Source of the DNA: Aureobasidium sp. EXF-3400
Lineage: Eukaryota > Ascomycota > Dothideomycetes > Dothideales > Saccotheciaceae
Length of the DNA: 64,000 nt
Assembly (NCBI GenBank): GCA_024195585.1
Contig: SWBL01000017.1
Coordinates: 186,001-250,000 of the forward strand
Direction: 5' to 3'
Position 1 is the first letter of the stretch. Every line of letters begins with the position of its first letter. Positions 32,658 to 43,763 of the stretch are shown here, piece after piece. The translations under genes were made by a program, and so were the position numbers. Below the pieces are notes generated by a model, which saw only the letters and a program-made list of their open reading frames with translations, was not told where the DNA came from and ran no database searches.

Positions 32658-34850
32658 TCTGTAACGAGCCGGAGAAGTAACGAGGAAGAAGAGAAGAAGG
32701 CGAACATGTATTACAAAGAAATAGGGCCAAGTCGCGGATATCAGAAAGGAAACGAGTGCAGCTGGTGAAACGAGAGTGCGTCAGTCAGACGACGAAACGG
32801 AAAACACTGCCTGCCTTGAACGAAAGCATAGAGAAGGTCAAGAAAAATCCCACGAGGCGTAGAGAAGAGAAGAAACGAGTTCAATCATCCAGCATCTGGG
32901 AGAAAGAAAAAAAGCCGCGAGCATGGAGACAGAGTGGAGAATGGGGTCCGTCAAGGCTCGGAGAGGGCTGGGATTTTTGGTTCTAGAGGGCGAGGTTGAT
33001 GCATGCAGGTACTGCACCCTAGGCGTGCATCACCCTGCAAGATGGATGTCATGCTTCACCACGGTCAAACGATGCCGCCAATCCGGGTTGCGTAAGGGTG
33101 ATCTTCCAATCTGGTATGGAGTCCCAGGCTTCCCAGTTGTTTTGTCGAGAACGATGCCTACTCCATCGCCTTGGGCCATTGTTGACTATCGGTGGAACAT
33201 GCACGAGAGGATATGACCCGCGAGGCTGGGATTAAGTTGACTTTCTCGGCTTTGAAGACCCGCGCTTTTGGAATGGGCCCGCTCGTCCCGGTACATGGCA
33301 GCCCAACATGAAACGCTCGGCACAATGGTTCTGTCGTCCTTAGGTTGATTGCTCGATTTCAGCCTTGTCATTGACGATTCGGCGCATCTCATAAACGACG
33401 ACATGTGGTGCGGGGTGTTGGTTCTATCGGCTTAGAAGGCACGGTCGCTCGTGGAGAACGACAGCTATCGTCGCAACCGAAGCTATTGGCATCTGATCTG
33501 TGAACCACCCCTTCAGGATCTTGGATGAGCACACGACAGTGGTTTCATCTTGCTCTCGCGAAGTAAGGCCTTTGGATCATCGCTTGCTGTGCAAAATTAG
33601 GCCTCGATACCTTTGCGCTAACGCAATGGCCTCGTCAATTCTTACGTGAAGCCACGCAGCTACGAAGACGCAACCGATTTCTGAGCATCATCTTCTAGTC
33701 GCTTCATTGGTTCTTAACCACGGGTCATTGGAAATCGCAGACAGACGGCTCCTCGCTGTGGACCAGATTGCCGGGACCCAGCAGCCCTGGATTGCGCTAC
33801 AAGGTCGAAATTTCCGCGTCGTATCAGAAGGGTGCATCGCTTCGAAACACATGCAAGTGCGCGCCTGGCGGATACTCCTTCGCGAAAAGAATTCAACCAA
33901 GGTTTCTCAACATTCATGCACCTATTTCGCTTCGGCTCAACTTTAACCTCTAGGTACTGCCTGTACAATATTACTGCATGCGGTACCTGTGTAAGTATTT
34001 CTATCTCTCTGCACCGACTTGATCTCAGCACTGTGAAGATGCTCTCGAGTCTCCGCGGCCGACGAACTTACAATTTGACAGTGTAGTGGCTAGTTCATGG
34101 TTGAGCTGATCGAGTCAAACTAGACATCAAGACTGGATCCAGAGACGGCTTGTACTTGATACGAGTGCCATGCTGTGGAGGCTTCAAGGAACATGCCTTA
34201 CTCTCAAAGATGAGTTGATGGTGGATAGAAAATGCAAGTCAGGGTGACAGCGTCCACGAGTGGAGTTGAGCATGCCAAGCCTATACGAAACGGCGTCAAT
34301 CGAGTTGGTCAAGATGGCATCCATCTCTTCCATCATCCCTGTCGTCAAGCGCGACAAGACACAGCCAAATCGGTCAACTCATTCATTGTACAGGCAGATC
34401 TCGTCTAGGTGATAGAGCTCAACGGGAAGACTGTCGTAGCGGGCTCCATCCAGTTGTAGTCAATGTATGTGAAGGTGGCTGTCAAGTACTTAGATCACGA
34501 CCCTAAATCAGATTCAGAGAAACGTTCATTTGCAGGCCGTCATTACACGAGCTCAATCGCCTGCCTCAAGCGATCCTATCTATACCTTGTCGAGCTCCGC
34601 ACATGCGTTGAGCACGTTTCGCGCCCTCAGTAATCCCACATCGCCAACATCCAACGCACCATTCTTCGTTCCGCAAAGCGTAGCCCTTGGACTTGGATTT
34701 TCACTCGTACGGCGCTGTCGACCCATCGGGATGCGTGTTGACTACAAGAGTATCGACGAATCTGGGGCTCTCTAAAATCTGTCCGTTCAACAACCATCGC
34801 GACCTTCGCACTTTGCGCAACATCCAATTCCGCCGAATCCCGTCACCGTT
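32658..34850. other. Long gene-free stretch
   Basis: About 2.2 kb between the divergent AT-hook and Set2 genes, the longest empty stretch in the window. Both promoters must lie here. Open frames are all short and without homology, for example 33707-33946. Base composition is not AT-rich, so there is no obvious repeat-induced mutation, and no terminal repeats were seen. A non-coding RNA or a fast-evolving small gene cannot be excluded. Confidence 0.4.
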
Positions 34851-37817
34851 ATGCCCGGTCCACGAGATATTAGGGGCAAGAGCCTCACTACAGAGGTGGA
34901 AAAGATGGATATAGCAGTTGACGCAACCGAGGGAGCGGCTGCGACACGCGAATCTTCTTCAGGCATCGAAGACATGCAGGCGCGGCCGGCATCAAACGGA
35001 GACACGCCTCGCAGAGTCAAGAAGGAGGCTTCTTCTTCAAAGCAACCCAGCGCTGCACAATCACCGGCGGTCAAGGGTGAGCGTGAAGAGACGATAGGTG
35101 GCGATCTCAGCATCAAGCTTGAGCCCGGCAAAGCCCCAAAGCTGTCCCGCACAATGTCGCAAAAAGTCATCACCGGGCCTCGACAATTGTTCAACGATCT
35201 GCCCGATTCTACTGACGAAGCCACTTCGACTTTCGATGTCCTGTCCGATTGTACGTACGGTGCGAGGCATCTTGGCACTACCGAGCAGGCGCTCGAATGC
35301 GACTGCGTCGAAGAATGGGGTATGTTACTCTCTGAACACGCCTTTGCCACCACTTACTGATCATCTGTAGATGCGCACACACAATCCAACAATGCGTGCG
35401 GCGAAGACTCGGATTGCATCAACCGGGCCACCAAGATGGAGTGCCCCGGGGATTGCGGCTGCGGAGACGGCTGTCAGAACCAGCGTTTCCAACGAAAGGT
35501 CTACGCCGACGTTTCTGTCATCAAGACTGACAAGAAAGGCTTCGGTCTTCGTGCTAACAAGGATCTCAAGCCTAATGATTTCATCTTCGAATACATTGGC
35601 GAAGTCATCTCGGAGCCTGCTTTCAGGCGGCGCATGCACCAATATGATCAGGAAGGCATCAAGCACTTCTACTTCATGTCCCTCGCCAAGAGTGAGTTTG
35701 TCGATGCGACCAAAAAAGGAAACCTCGGCCGATTCTGCAACCACTCATGCAACCCGAATTGTTATGTCGACAAGTGGGTTGTAGGCGAACGACTCCGCAT
35801 GGGAATTTTCGCCGAGCGTCAAATCGAAGCCGGAGAAGAACTTACCTTCAATTACAACGTCGACCGCTACGGAGCAGACCCTCAACCTTGTTATTGCGGC
35901 GAACCCAACTGTTCTGGATTTATTGGAGGCAAGACACAAACTGATGATCGTGGAACTCAACTTTCGTCAACTATCCAAAAGGCTCTCGGTATCTTTGGAA
36001 ACGAAGATTGGGAGAATGCCGCTCATACTAAAAAGCCTCGCAAAAAGAAGGCCTCTGAGGATGACGAAGAATACATCGACAGTATCGAGCTCAAGCAGCT
36101 GGGTCCAGCAGACGTCAAGGTCGTCATGGGAGAAATATACAAGACCCAGGAAAAGTGGATCATCGTCAAGCTTCTCAACCGTATCCAAAATTGCGAGAAC
36201 GAGAACGTGCAGTTCAAGGTGGCTAAGATGCATGGCTATGTCATCCTCAACAAGCTTCTCAAGACATACGCTGACGACACCAACATTCTATTGCAAATCC
36301 TGGACATTCTTAACAAGATTCCTCGACTTACTCGCAACAAGATCGTCGACTCCAAGATCGATGTCACTGTCGAAGGCCTGCTTGAACATGAGGATGAGCG
36401 AGTCAAATCTCAAGCCACCAAAATCTATGATGAGTGGAGCAAGCTAGTCATCGCGTACCGCATCCCACGCATGAAGAGGGACCCCAACTTGATGCAGCAA
36501 GACAAGAGATTGGATCGCCCTGAAAGAAAGAATCGCGAGCGCAGTCGGTCTCGATCACGCTCAAGGTCGGTCGAAGCACCCAGAGGACCCAAAGGGCCAT
36601 CTGCCAAAGCAATTCCTTCGGGACCTCGTGGAGGTGGACGTGGAGGCTTCTTCCAAGGCGGTCCTCGTCCTCCATTCAGGCCTCGTGCTCCTCCTCCAGT
36701 CGAGCTTCCGCCTGGTTGGTATGTCGCATTCGACCAAAACGGTACAAGATACTACTATGATGGAGATGGCAATGTTCAATGGATACCACCTACGCAACCG
36801 GCCCTCAACGCGCCTCCTCCACCACCTCCCAAAGTCTTGTCTGAAGCACAAAAGCTCGAGGATTTGATCCAGGGCATTGTGAATAAGAAGGAAACACCAG
36901 GCACCGACAAGCCATCGGCAACTGCAACCCCGACCGAGACACCAATCAAAGCCAAATCCGAAGAGAAGTGGCGTTCCTTACCTGAAGAGAAGCAGAAGAG
37001 GGTGTACGAAAACACGGTATGTTATAATGTCGTAAGATAAGTTCCGAACATGAAACTAACATTCACACAGCTCTTCCCGTCTGTCATCCACGTTGCAAAC
37101 AAGTACAAGGGCAAACTCGACAGAGACGACATCAAGCGTTTTGCCAAAGAATGCTCGAAGAAGCTTGTCAACTCCGACTTCAAGAACAAGCGTGTTACTG
37201 ATCCGAGCAAGATCGACTCTAGGCAGGAGAAGGCGGTCAAAAAGTTCGTTACCGACTTCTTCGAGAGGGCTGTCGTAAAGAAGAAAGAGCACGACCAAAA
37301 GAAAGGACAAGGCTCAAACCAAACAGGCACGGATGACATGCAAGTCGATTCGCCGAAAGATTTCGGCAGTGGTGATCTTCCTAATGTTACTGGCATGGAC
37401 AATAACGACAACATCTCCGCATCCCTCAGTCCGGCAAATCTGAAGCGAGCACGAAACGAGGAAAATTCGACAACAGGAGCCGCACACGAAGACGATCCAC
37501 AAGGCAAGAAAGCCAGGGTATCTGCACCTGCCCCTCCACCCCCTCCACCTCCACCAGCCGGAGATATGCGCGAGGAAGACATGCAAACGGGTGGCGATGA
37601 CTATTCTAGCGTCGAAGGTTTCTCGATCAAGGGCGCCGCCGGTGGACTCCAACAGCGCCAGCCGAAATATGCGGAATCACCAATGCAGATCGCAACGCCT
37701 CCTACGACCAACAGTCCGGATGCGGAAGAAAGAGAGCGACGTCGCAGAGAGTTCAGTGGACTGAATGCAGACAGAATGAAGAACCTAGGATTTTTGGATG
37801 GAGCAAACAATCGTTGA
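34851..37817 (+). CDS. set2: Histone H3 lysine-36 methyltransferase Set2
   Basis: Three exons, 34851-35319, 35371-37016 and 37071-37817, give 953 residues. Domains in order: a disordered N-terminus; an AWS zinc-binding segment ([10 protein letters not shown] to [16 protein letters not shown]), split by intron 1; a SET domain with [21 protein letters not shown] near residue 280 and ELTFNYN; post-[13 protein letters not shown]; a helical TFIIS-N-like region; a WW domain near 600 ([18 protein letters not shown]); and a C-terminal SRI domain crossing intron 2 ([19 protein letters not shown]). The enzyme travels with elongating RNA polymerase II by binding its phosphorylated tail through SRI and methylates H3K36, limiting cryptic transcription. 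All catalytic motifs look intact. Confidence 0.96.
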
Positions 37818-38546
37818 GCATAGAGGTTTTGAGGGAGAGATTATTTACATGTGAAAAGCGCCTTCCAACTTTCCTAGAAGCGCGAGGAAAGAGCCTTTTT
37901 TCCTCCCTCGGATTCGACTACAGCCGCTTTGGGGAGCTCATCGATATCACGAGTGATGAGGGGTTCAGAGAAAACAATAATTTCAACAATGGCTCCAGGA
38001 CTCTGTTGCAGTATTGACGACCACAATGTACAATATTGGGTGACAAAACAAAAGTACCGTAGGAGCACAGGACGATTCTCAGACTCAAAGACCTGTAGAT
38101 GGGTCTTGAAAATATCAGACCAGAAATTAATTGACAAGACGTGCCTAATCTACCATGGTTTTCGCGCCAGCTTCCGCCATGTGTGGCATCTGCATGTCTA
38201 AGGAAGTCGCAACCTCGCGTGTCTCATTCCGGCTTTTGTAAGACACTCAGCGTCCTTCAGGGCTTTTTGATGAGCATCTTCTGTCTTGTCTCGGCCACAA
38301 CACTTTTGTATGGCTTTGATTGATGCAAACTCTGGTCAAGCTGTCTCCATCGCCATGAACCACCACACAAGGTTGATGTCTCCTGTGTCTAACACAACCG
38401 GTCTCAAGACATCGTGTTGTCGCATTCAGGGTTCCAGTCTCTCATCAACCAACACCCACGGGATATCTTTCAAAGAAGTGCAATGACATATAACATGGTG
38501 TCTTCTTCATCTTTCTCGTTCCTTTTCCTGTCACGGTTCTACAACC
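37818..38546. other. Intergenic, ankyrin-AAA promoter region
   Basis: 729 bp between Set2 and the ankyrin-AAA gene, same strand. No gene, RNA or repeat recognised. Confidence 0.4.
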
Positions 38547-40302
38547 ATGTCAACAATGTCAACTGCTTCACAGCAGCCGCTGTTCATGAAGCTGGAGCAA
38601 TTCGTACTACCTCGCGACACTCTTCTGGGATGTCACTCTCTGTTCTTCAGTCCTCAGACCGTCGCAGCCGCTATCCTGGAAGGCTGTTCCAAGACTGAGG
38701 TCAAGGAATATTTGCAAAGCTACGATCGTGGACTCATCGAGCGTCAGATTTCGGACAACATCCATGAACGCCACTCCGCCCTGTTCTACGCGGCAAAAAA
38801 GAACGCAATCGACATCATGGAGCTTTTGCTGGAATATGGAGCCGATCCCGAGGCTAAGGACCCGACCAACATCCCTTTACTTGCGGTCGTAATCATGTGG
38901 ACCAAGTGGTCCTACAAGAATGTCGACAAGAGCGTTGCACTCTTGCTATCTTATGGCGCAAACCCTCACTGTATCCCCGGGTACATCTGGTCGACTTACA
39001 TCAAGATGCCTGCGGAAGAGTATTCCAAGGGCGATCCCATTCATCCCATGGCCAACTGGGCCAAGAAGTACCACCGTGTCGTTCTCGAGGAGACAGCGAA
39101 TCTCACGATTCGTTATCATCTCAACCGTGCAAGTCTGACAAAGCTTGTTACGAAGAGACAACGTCAGTTGGCAAGACTTCTTGGATGTTCACGAATGCTC
39201 CATCTCCCTTTTCACATCGTCGGACAAGATCATACTCTGGAGATCGTCATGAACAAAATCCTTGCCTACGATGCAATGAACAGGAAGCGGCCTCTTGTCC
39301 TCGCGTTTGCCGGTCTCTCAGGTCACGGCAAAACAGAGCTTGCGACTAGCCTCGGAACCCTCTTGGACACAGACATGTTCAACATCGATATGAGCAAGAT
39401 ACAGCATCCTATGAGTTTGATTGGTGCTGCGGCTCCGTTTGACGGGTATGAAGAAGGATCTCCCCTTGATAACCACTTGGCCGATCATGCCTCCAAACGA
39501 TGTGTTGTATTCCTGGACGAGTTTGACAAGACCAGACAAGAAGTTCGCCAGTGTTTGCTTACCATTCTGGATTCTGGGTAAGTACTTCTGGTAGAAAGTG
39601 TTGATGCTGTCTAATGTCTGCATAGCGTTGGCATGGATTTGCGCTCGAACACGGTCATTGACGTGTCCAAGTCTATCTGGATTCTTGCATCGAACAAAGG
39701 CGACGATCTCATCTCGAAGTTCTACGACAAGAATCTGGAGGGGAAGAATGACCGCGAAAGGCGGCAAGTGTCTATCAAACCTCTCGAACGGAATCTATCC
39801 AAACTTTTTGTTCAAGAATACACTGTAAGTCAAGATGGCCAGGTCGATATCTTCTGATTTGACTAACTCTCCCCAGCCTGCTGTGGCCGGTCGTGTTGAC
39901 AGCTTTTTGCCGTTCTTCCCCTTCAGCCGTGATGAAGCCGCTGTGGTTCACCACAAGTTTCTGAGATCCTTGGATGATCAGATCCGTCTCCCGATCGACA
40001 TACACAACAATCCTCCTCGACCAGTTGGTCACCTTCATCTGTCTCTTGTGAAGGATGGAGATATTTGCAAGTTCCTTTCGGAAAACCACTACATCCGTGA
40101 TCTGGGAGCAAGATCCATTCAAAACTGCGTTGATGGACTCGCAGACGAGTTGTTCATGCTTTATACTGCCTCGGAGGACGAAATCACAGAAGCCGCCAAC
40201 AAGCAACCTCATGTCAAGTACTCAATGCAGATTCATCCCGTTGATCAAACCTTTGAGGTCGCAATTCGTGAGGACGGAACGACTCAGATCCCGTCTGATT
40301 GA
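38547..40302 (+). CDS. Ankyrin-repeat AAA+ ATPase, CLPB/Skd3-like
   Basis: Three exons, 38547-39577, 39626-39824 and 39877-40302, give 551 residues. The N-terminal third has ankyrin-type units (HSALFYAAKKNAIDIMELLL, then EYGADPEAKDPTNIPLLAVV). It is followed by IVGQDHTLEIVMNKI and one AAA+ module with Walker A GLSGHGKTEL, Walker B VVFLDEFDK, a pore/post-Walker region GAAAPFDGYEEGSPL and sensor ILASNKG. A C-terminal small domain follows. Ankyrin repeats joined to a single Clp-type ATPase is the layout of animal mitochondrial CLPB (Skd3), a disaggregase, unlike fungal Hsp104/Hsp78, which have two ATPase rings. No mitochondrial presequence is evident, so location is open. A second ATG lies three codons downstream of the first. 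Confidence 0.82.
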
Positions 40303-40773
40303 TTCTCACAAAAGCTCTGGAGTTTTCGGGCAGATTCATGGAGTGCCAACAGGTAGGGTAGTTCAGGAGGGCCTCGTTATCTTGATGCAGATGATACGGT
40401 ACTTCCAGGTGAGAATGCATCAGTCGAACTTACATAATGCTACATATGAATTCTATACACAACGCAAGCAACTTCTCGATCAACTTCCATGTTCTGATCT
40501 GGCTGTGAACAGTGTCTGGACCATGAATCTCAAGTTATTAATGATGTTTCACAAGCTGATTGACCTATCATGTTGAGGATTTCTTACAGTGCCCAAGTGT
40601 GTTACGGAAGATGTAGTTTCTTTTGTTTGGAAGATCCTGGCTTCGCGCGCACCGCCGATCTCAACCCTGCTCGAGCTTTCGCGTGTATACACCATCTCGT
40701 CATCGTCATCGTAGTCGTTATAGTCGTCGTTACCGTCTCCATCTCTGAAATATCGTCGCCCGGTCCGCTCTCA
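40303..40773. other. Intergenic with ATC/GTC-rich microsatellite-like tract
   Basis: 471 bp. Around 40697-40740 there is an imperfect trinucleotide repeat of ATC and GTC units. In the frame that leads into the next gene it would code for an unlikely run of Val and Ile, which argues for starting that gene at 40774. Confidence 0.5.
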
Positions 40774-41340
40774 ATGGCCAAGCACAGAATCCCCAAACGC
40801 ACGAAGGGCGTCCAAGCCCCGCGACGCAAGACCGATCGACGCGAATTGGAACTTCCGCACAAGGTCATGGTCGTCACAATGCGCGTGTACGGAAAGATGC
40901 CTTTTGGCGCGATATCCCAAGAGCTCGCGAATCAAGGCATACGCTTCGCGAAGAGCTCTGTTGAATCATTGTTGAAACGCGTAGAAACACGCTCAGTAGA
41001 GAGAGGTGTCTCCATCTTCGATCTCTCCATCTACGAGAACAATCCTGGCCGTGGTCGGAAGGAAGCTTTGAGCGATGCACAGAAGGACTTTTTAGTCGCT
41101 TTCATTCAATCTGATGACTCTACGAGGAAACTGGAGTCGTGCCAAATACTGGACCAACTGCCTCCGGATTTCCCACGCGTACATCAGTCAACTATTGAGT
41201 CCACACTATACGAAAAGGGTTTCCTTCGAAAGGAGGGGTATTGGAGGTCGAATCCGGCCTTCGACCACGAACTCGAGCGGCGCATATCTGCATACAATCA
41301 CAGTGCTGATGAGCCAGTCTTGCTTGACTGTGGAACATGA
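40774..41340 (+). CDS. Bipartite HTH protein resembling a Tc1/mariner transposase DNA-binding region
   Basis: The start at 40774 (MAKHRIPKRTKGVQAPRRK) gives 188 residues; an upstream ATG at 40570 would add a hydrophobic low-complexity run and is not favoured. After a basic N-terminus there is a first helix-turn-helix-like block (PHKVMVVTMRVYGKMPFGAI, then SQELANQGIRFAKSSVESLL). A GRGRK linker like the AT-hook/GRPR linker of paired-type transposases follows, then a second block (LSDAQKDFLVAFIQSD to STIESTLYEKGFLRKEG). This two-part arrangement matches the N-terminus of Tc1/mariner transposases. No DDE/D catalytic domain and no terminal inverted repeats are seen downstream, so it is either a remnant or a domesticated regulator. 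An intact frame with no stop favours the latter slightly. Confidence 0.55.
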   Translation: MAKHRIPKRTKGVQAPRRKTDRRELELPHKVMVVTMRVYGKMPFGAISQELANQGIRFAKSSVESLLKRVETRSVERGVSIFDLSIYENNPGRGRKEALSDAQKDFLVAFIQSDDSTRKLESCQILDQLPPDFPRVHQSTIESTLYEKGFLRKEGYWRSNPAFDHELERRISAYNHSADEPVLLDCGT

Positions 41341-42213
41341 GATTTCAACGGTCTGCTTACTCGTACGACCGCCCACAATACCGAATAGTGACGCTGGCGG
41401 AACATTCATCGTATATGGCCAGTTTAACGGTACCAAGACCTTTTGTACTCGGAGCTGAACCCGAGTTGCCTTAGAGACGGCATTTGAAGTCGCAGACGGT
41501 CGACGGTCGTCTTTTCTGTGAAGCGAGAAATCCCATCAATTTCGCGATCGGCATTTGACGTCGACCCTTCAACCATGCCTTTTTCGCATGCATAACAAAC
41601 TCGACCACCCGTGTTCGAGAAACCTTGCTGTCCATTCTAGGCTTTTTCTAAGCAGCTGACAGCGCCATATAAGCCTTTCTTATAGCTTAGGGCTGACATG
41701 CCCGAATAAGATTCAGCCATCTCGTACCCCGAACATTCCCGGATCACCGTTATACCTTTAATTATTATCGTTTTCGTGGGGAACGAGAGTCAAATGGTAG
41801 GCAAGAGCGAAACAGTTTTGCTGCTAGTTTCGAGTCCTTACCGTTCGTGCCTGCCACGATCGTGATAGCAACGCAGGAAGGAGTGTTCCAAGACAAATCG
41901 AGTGTGCCCTGCCCTGGCTCATGTCATTCTTGTGTCGTTCTTTTCCTTCCAGAACTAGCCCTTTCGATAGTCATCCCGTCCAGCAACCGAAAACATCTCT
42001 GTACGGCTACTGGTGCTTCAACGTCCCTTCGTCGTGTGCCGCGAGAATGGTACTGGGTCCCTTGATCGATCACGGTGCCGCTTCAAGCGCCCTGTAGCCC
42101 GGCTGACATGGCGCGATTTGTACAAACACTTTCTCCGTCTCTCTTTCTGCCCTTCTTTGTCTGATCTTTGATCTAATCTTCCAGCACCCTTGCATTATAC
42201 CTCCGTACTAGTC
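41341..42213. other. Intergenic, rhodopsin-like gene promoter region
   Basis: 873 bp. No DDE catalytic-domain remnant of the preceding HTH gene is recognisable, and no repeat ends. An open frame at 41847-42065 has no homology that can be seen. Confidence 0.4.
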
Positions 42214-43608
42214 ATGGCTCAGTGGGGTGGACGAACGCAAATCCAGCAAGTCGCCATTGTCCTTGTCTTTCTTATACTGGCTTTTATCATCCTTTTTCTA
42301 CGCCTCTATACTCGAGTGATTGTGACGCGGAACTATGGACCAGAAGACTGGTTCATCGTGGCAGCTTTTGTGGGTCTTTTCTCATCATTGTCAATGTGGA
42401 TAGGATAAAGGACTCTAACACATAACCCAGTGCGCCTCAATCACACAAGCAGCGCTTGTACTTGCTGGTATGCACATCCAACCTCATCTCGGGGCGAAAT
42501 TGATACTGACTTTCCTCACAGAAATCCACTATGGTCAAGGTCAACCTGAGAGTACGCTATCAGCAGAAAATTTGTTGAATCTACACAAGGTATGATTTTG
42601 TATCTCTATAGATATCTCGACTTTTGATTTTTGTTGGAACTGACACATTCCTAAAAGACACTTTACATAGCAATTCCTGTTTACCTCGCCGGACTGACCC
42701 TGACAAAGATCTCGATCTTATTGCAATACATGCGTCTATTTCAAGAAAAAACGATACACAGAATAATTATTGGAATGATTGTCTTCGTCGCAGCATTTGG
42801 TGAGTCTGACCTCACGTTCCTACCTTTGAATTTCAACAAGACATAAGAGCGCTGACACCTATCGAAACAGGAACGTGGTCGATCATCGGATCCTTGCTCA
42901 TCTGTTACCCCGTCCACTACTTCTGGGATCGAAAAGGAGATGCCAAATGCATGAACTTTGAAGCAAAATGGTTCAGCGACGCGGCCGTCTGTATCATCAC
43001 CGACTTGATACTCTTGAGCTTACCCATGCCTTATCTCAAAGGTCTCAATCTACCTTATCGCCAAAAAGCAGGTTTGATAGGGGTCTTTGCTCTCGGAGGA
43101 GTGTGAGTATACCCATCCAAGGGAAACCATCATACGAATAACCTTTACTGACCGCACACGAAACAGTGTATGTCTAGTTTCCATCGCTCGACTAGGTCCC
43201 CTCTACATCATCGCAACAACAAACGACGTGAGCCTCCACAACGGCCCCGCAGCCTTTCTCTCAAGCATGGAAGTAAACGTCGCCATCATCTGCGCCTCTC
43301 TGCCCAGCCTTCGAGCCATCACACTACGGACCTGCTCGCGAAGAACCTCCCAACGCCATCAGCCCACATCAATACATCACAGTCACTCAGGATGGTGGCA
43401 ATTCGACAGAAGAAACGATGATGTAGGATTAGAAGGAGGGCAAAGACATGATTCGGGGAGTGCGATTACGAAGAGTGTGACTATTGAAATGAGCACTCGA
43501 GAGCGGAGGGAGAGTAGGAAGTCTTCTGTGTGGTCGTTGCCATTTATTGGTGGTATCTTTGATGGTGGTGTTAACGTCAAAGCACATATAAAGTCTAGTA
43601 TCCGGTAA
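42214..43608 (+). CDS. Fungal rhodopsin-like (PTH11-related) integral membrane protein
   Basis: Six exons (42214-42369, 42431-42467, 42522-42589, 42658-42799, 42871-43102, 43167-43608) give 358 residues. The joined protein starts with a membrane helix, then FLRLYTRVIVTRNYGPEDWF, EIHYGQGQPE, KISILLQYMRLF, CYPVHYFWDRKGDAKCMNF and VCIITDLILLSLPMPYLKGL. The LRxYxR, DDW-like, hydrophobic-helix and WDxxxxGxC pattern is typical of the large fungal rhodopsin-domain family related to PTH11 receptors, with seven helices and a cytoplasmic tail. Most members have no known ligand or function. The tail frame after about 43320 is the least certain part: it is Ser/Arg-rich, and a second frame there also looks protein-like. 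Confidence 0.82.
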
Positions 43609-43763
43609 ACTTGTATAATACAACATAATGTCCTTTACGAAAAGCTGCATCTCGCCCAGACATCGGTCAAGAAACTAGACATATCGACGAAGATGAGATG
43701 GACTAGATTCAACTGTCATTACAAAGATTGAGATGAGGATCATTTCCGCCTTCCCATCACATG

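Noticed and set aside
13740..33380. Near-identical 16-base words (CAGCCTTGTCRTTGAC) at about 13747 and 33361, possible dispersed repeat
   Set aside because: Similarity does not extend into the flanks; likely coincidence.
42214..42226. TGGCTCAGTGG, identical to a tRNA A-box core
   Set aside because: It is the start of the rhodopsin-like coding sequence, and no B box follows within tRNA distance.
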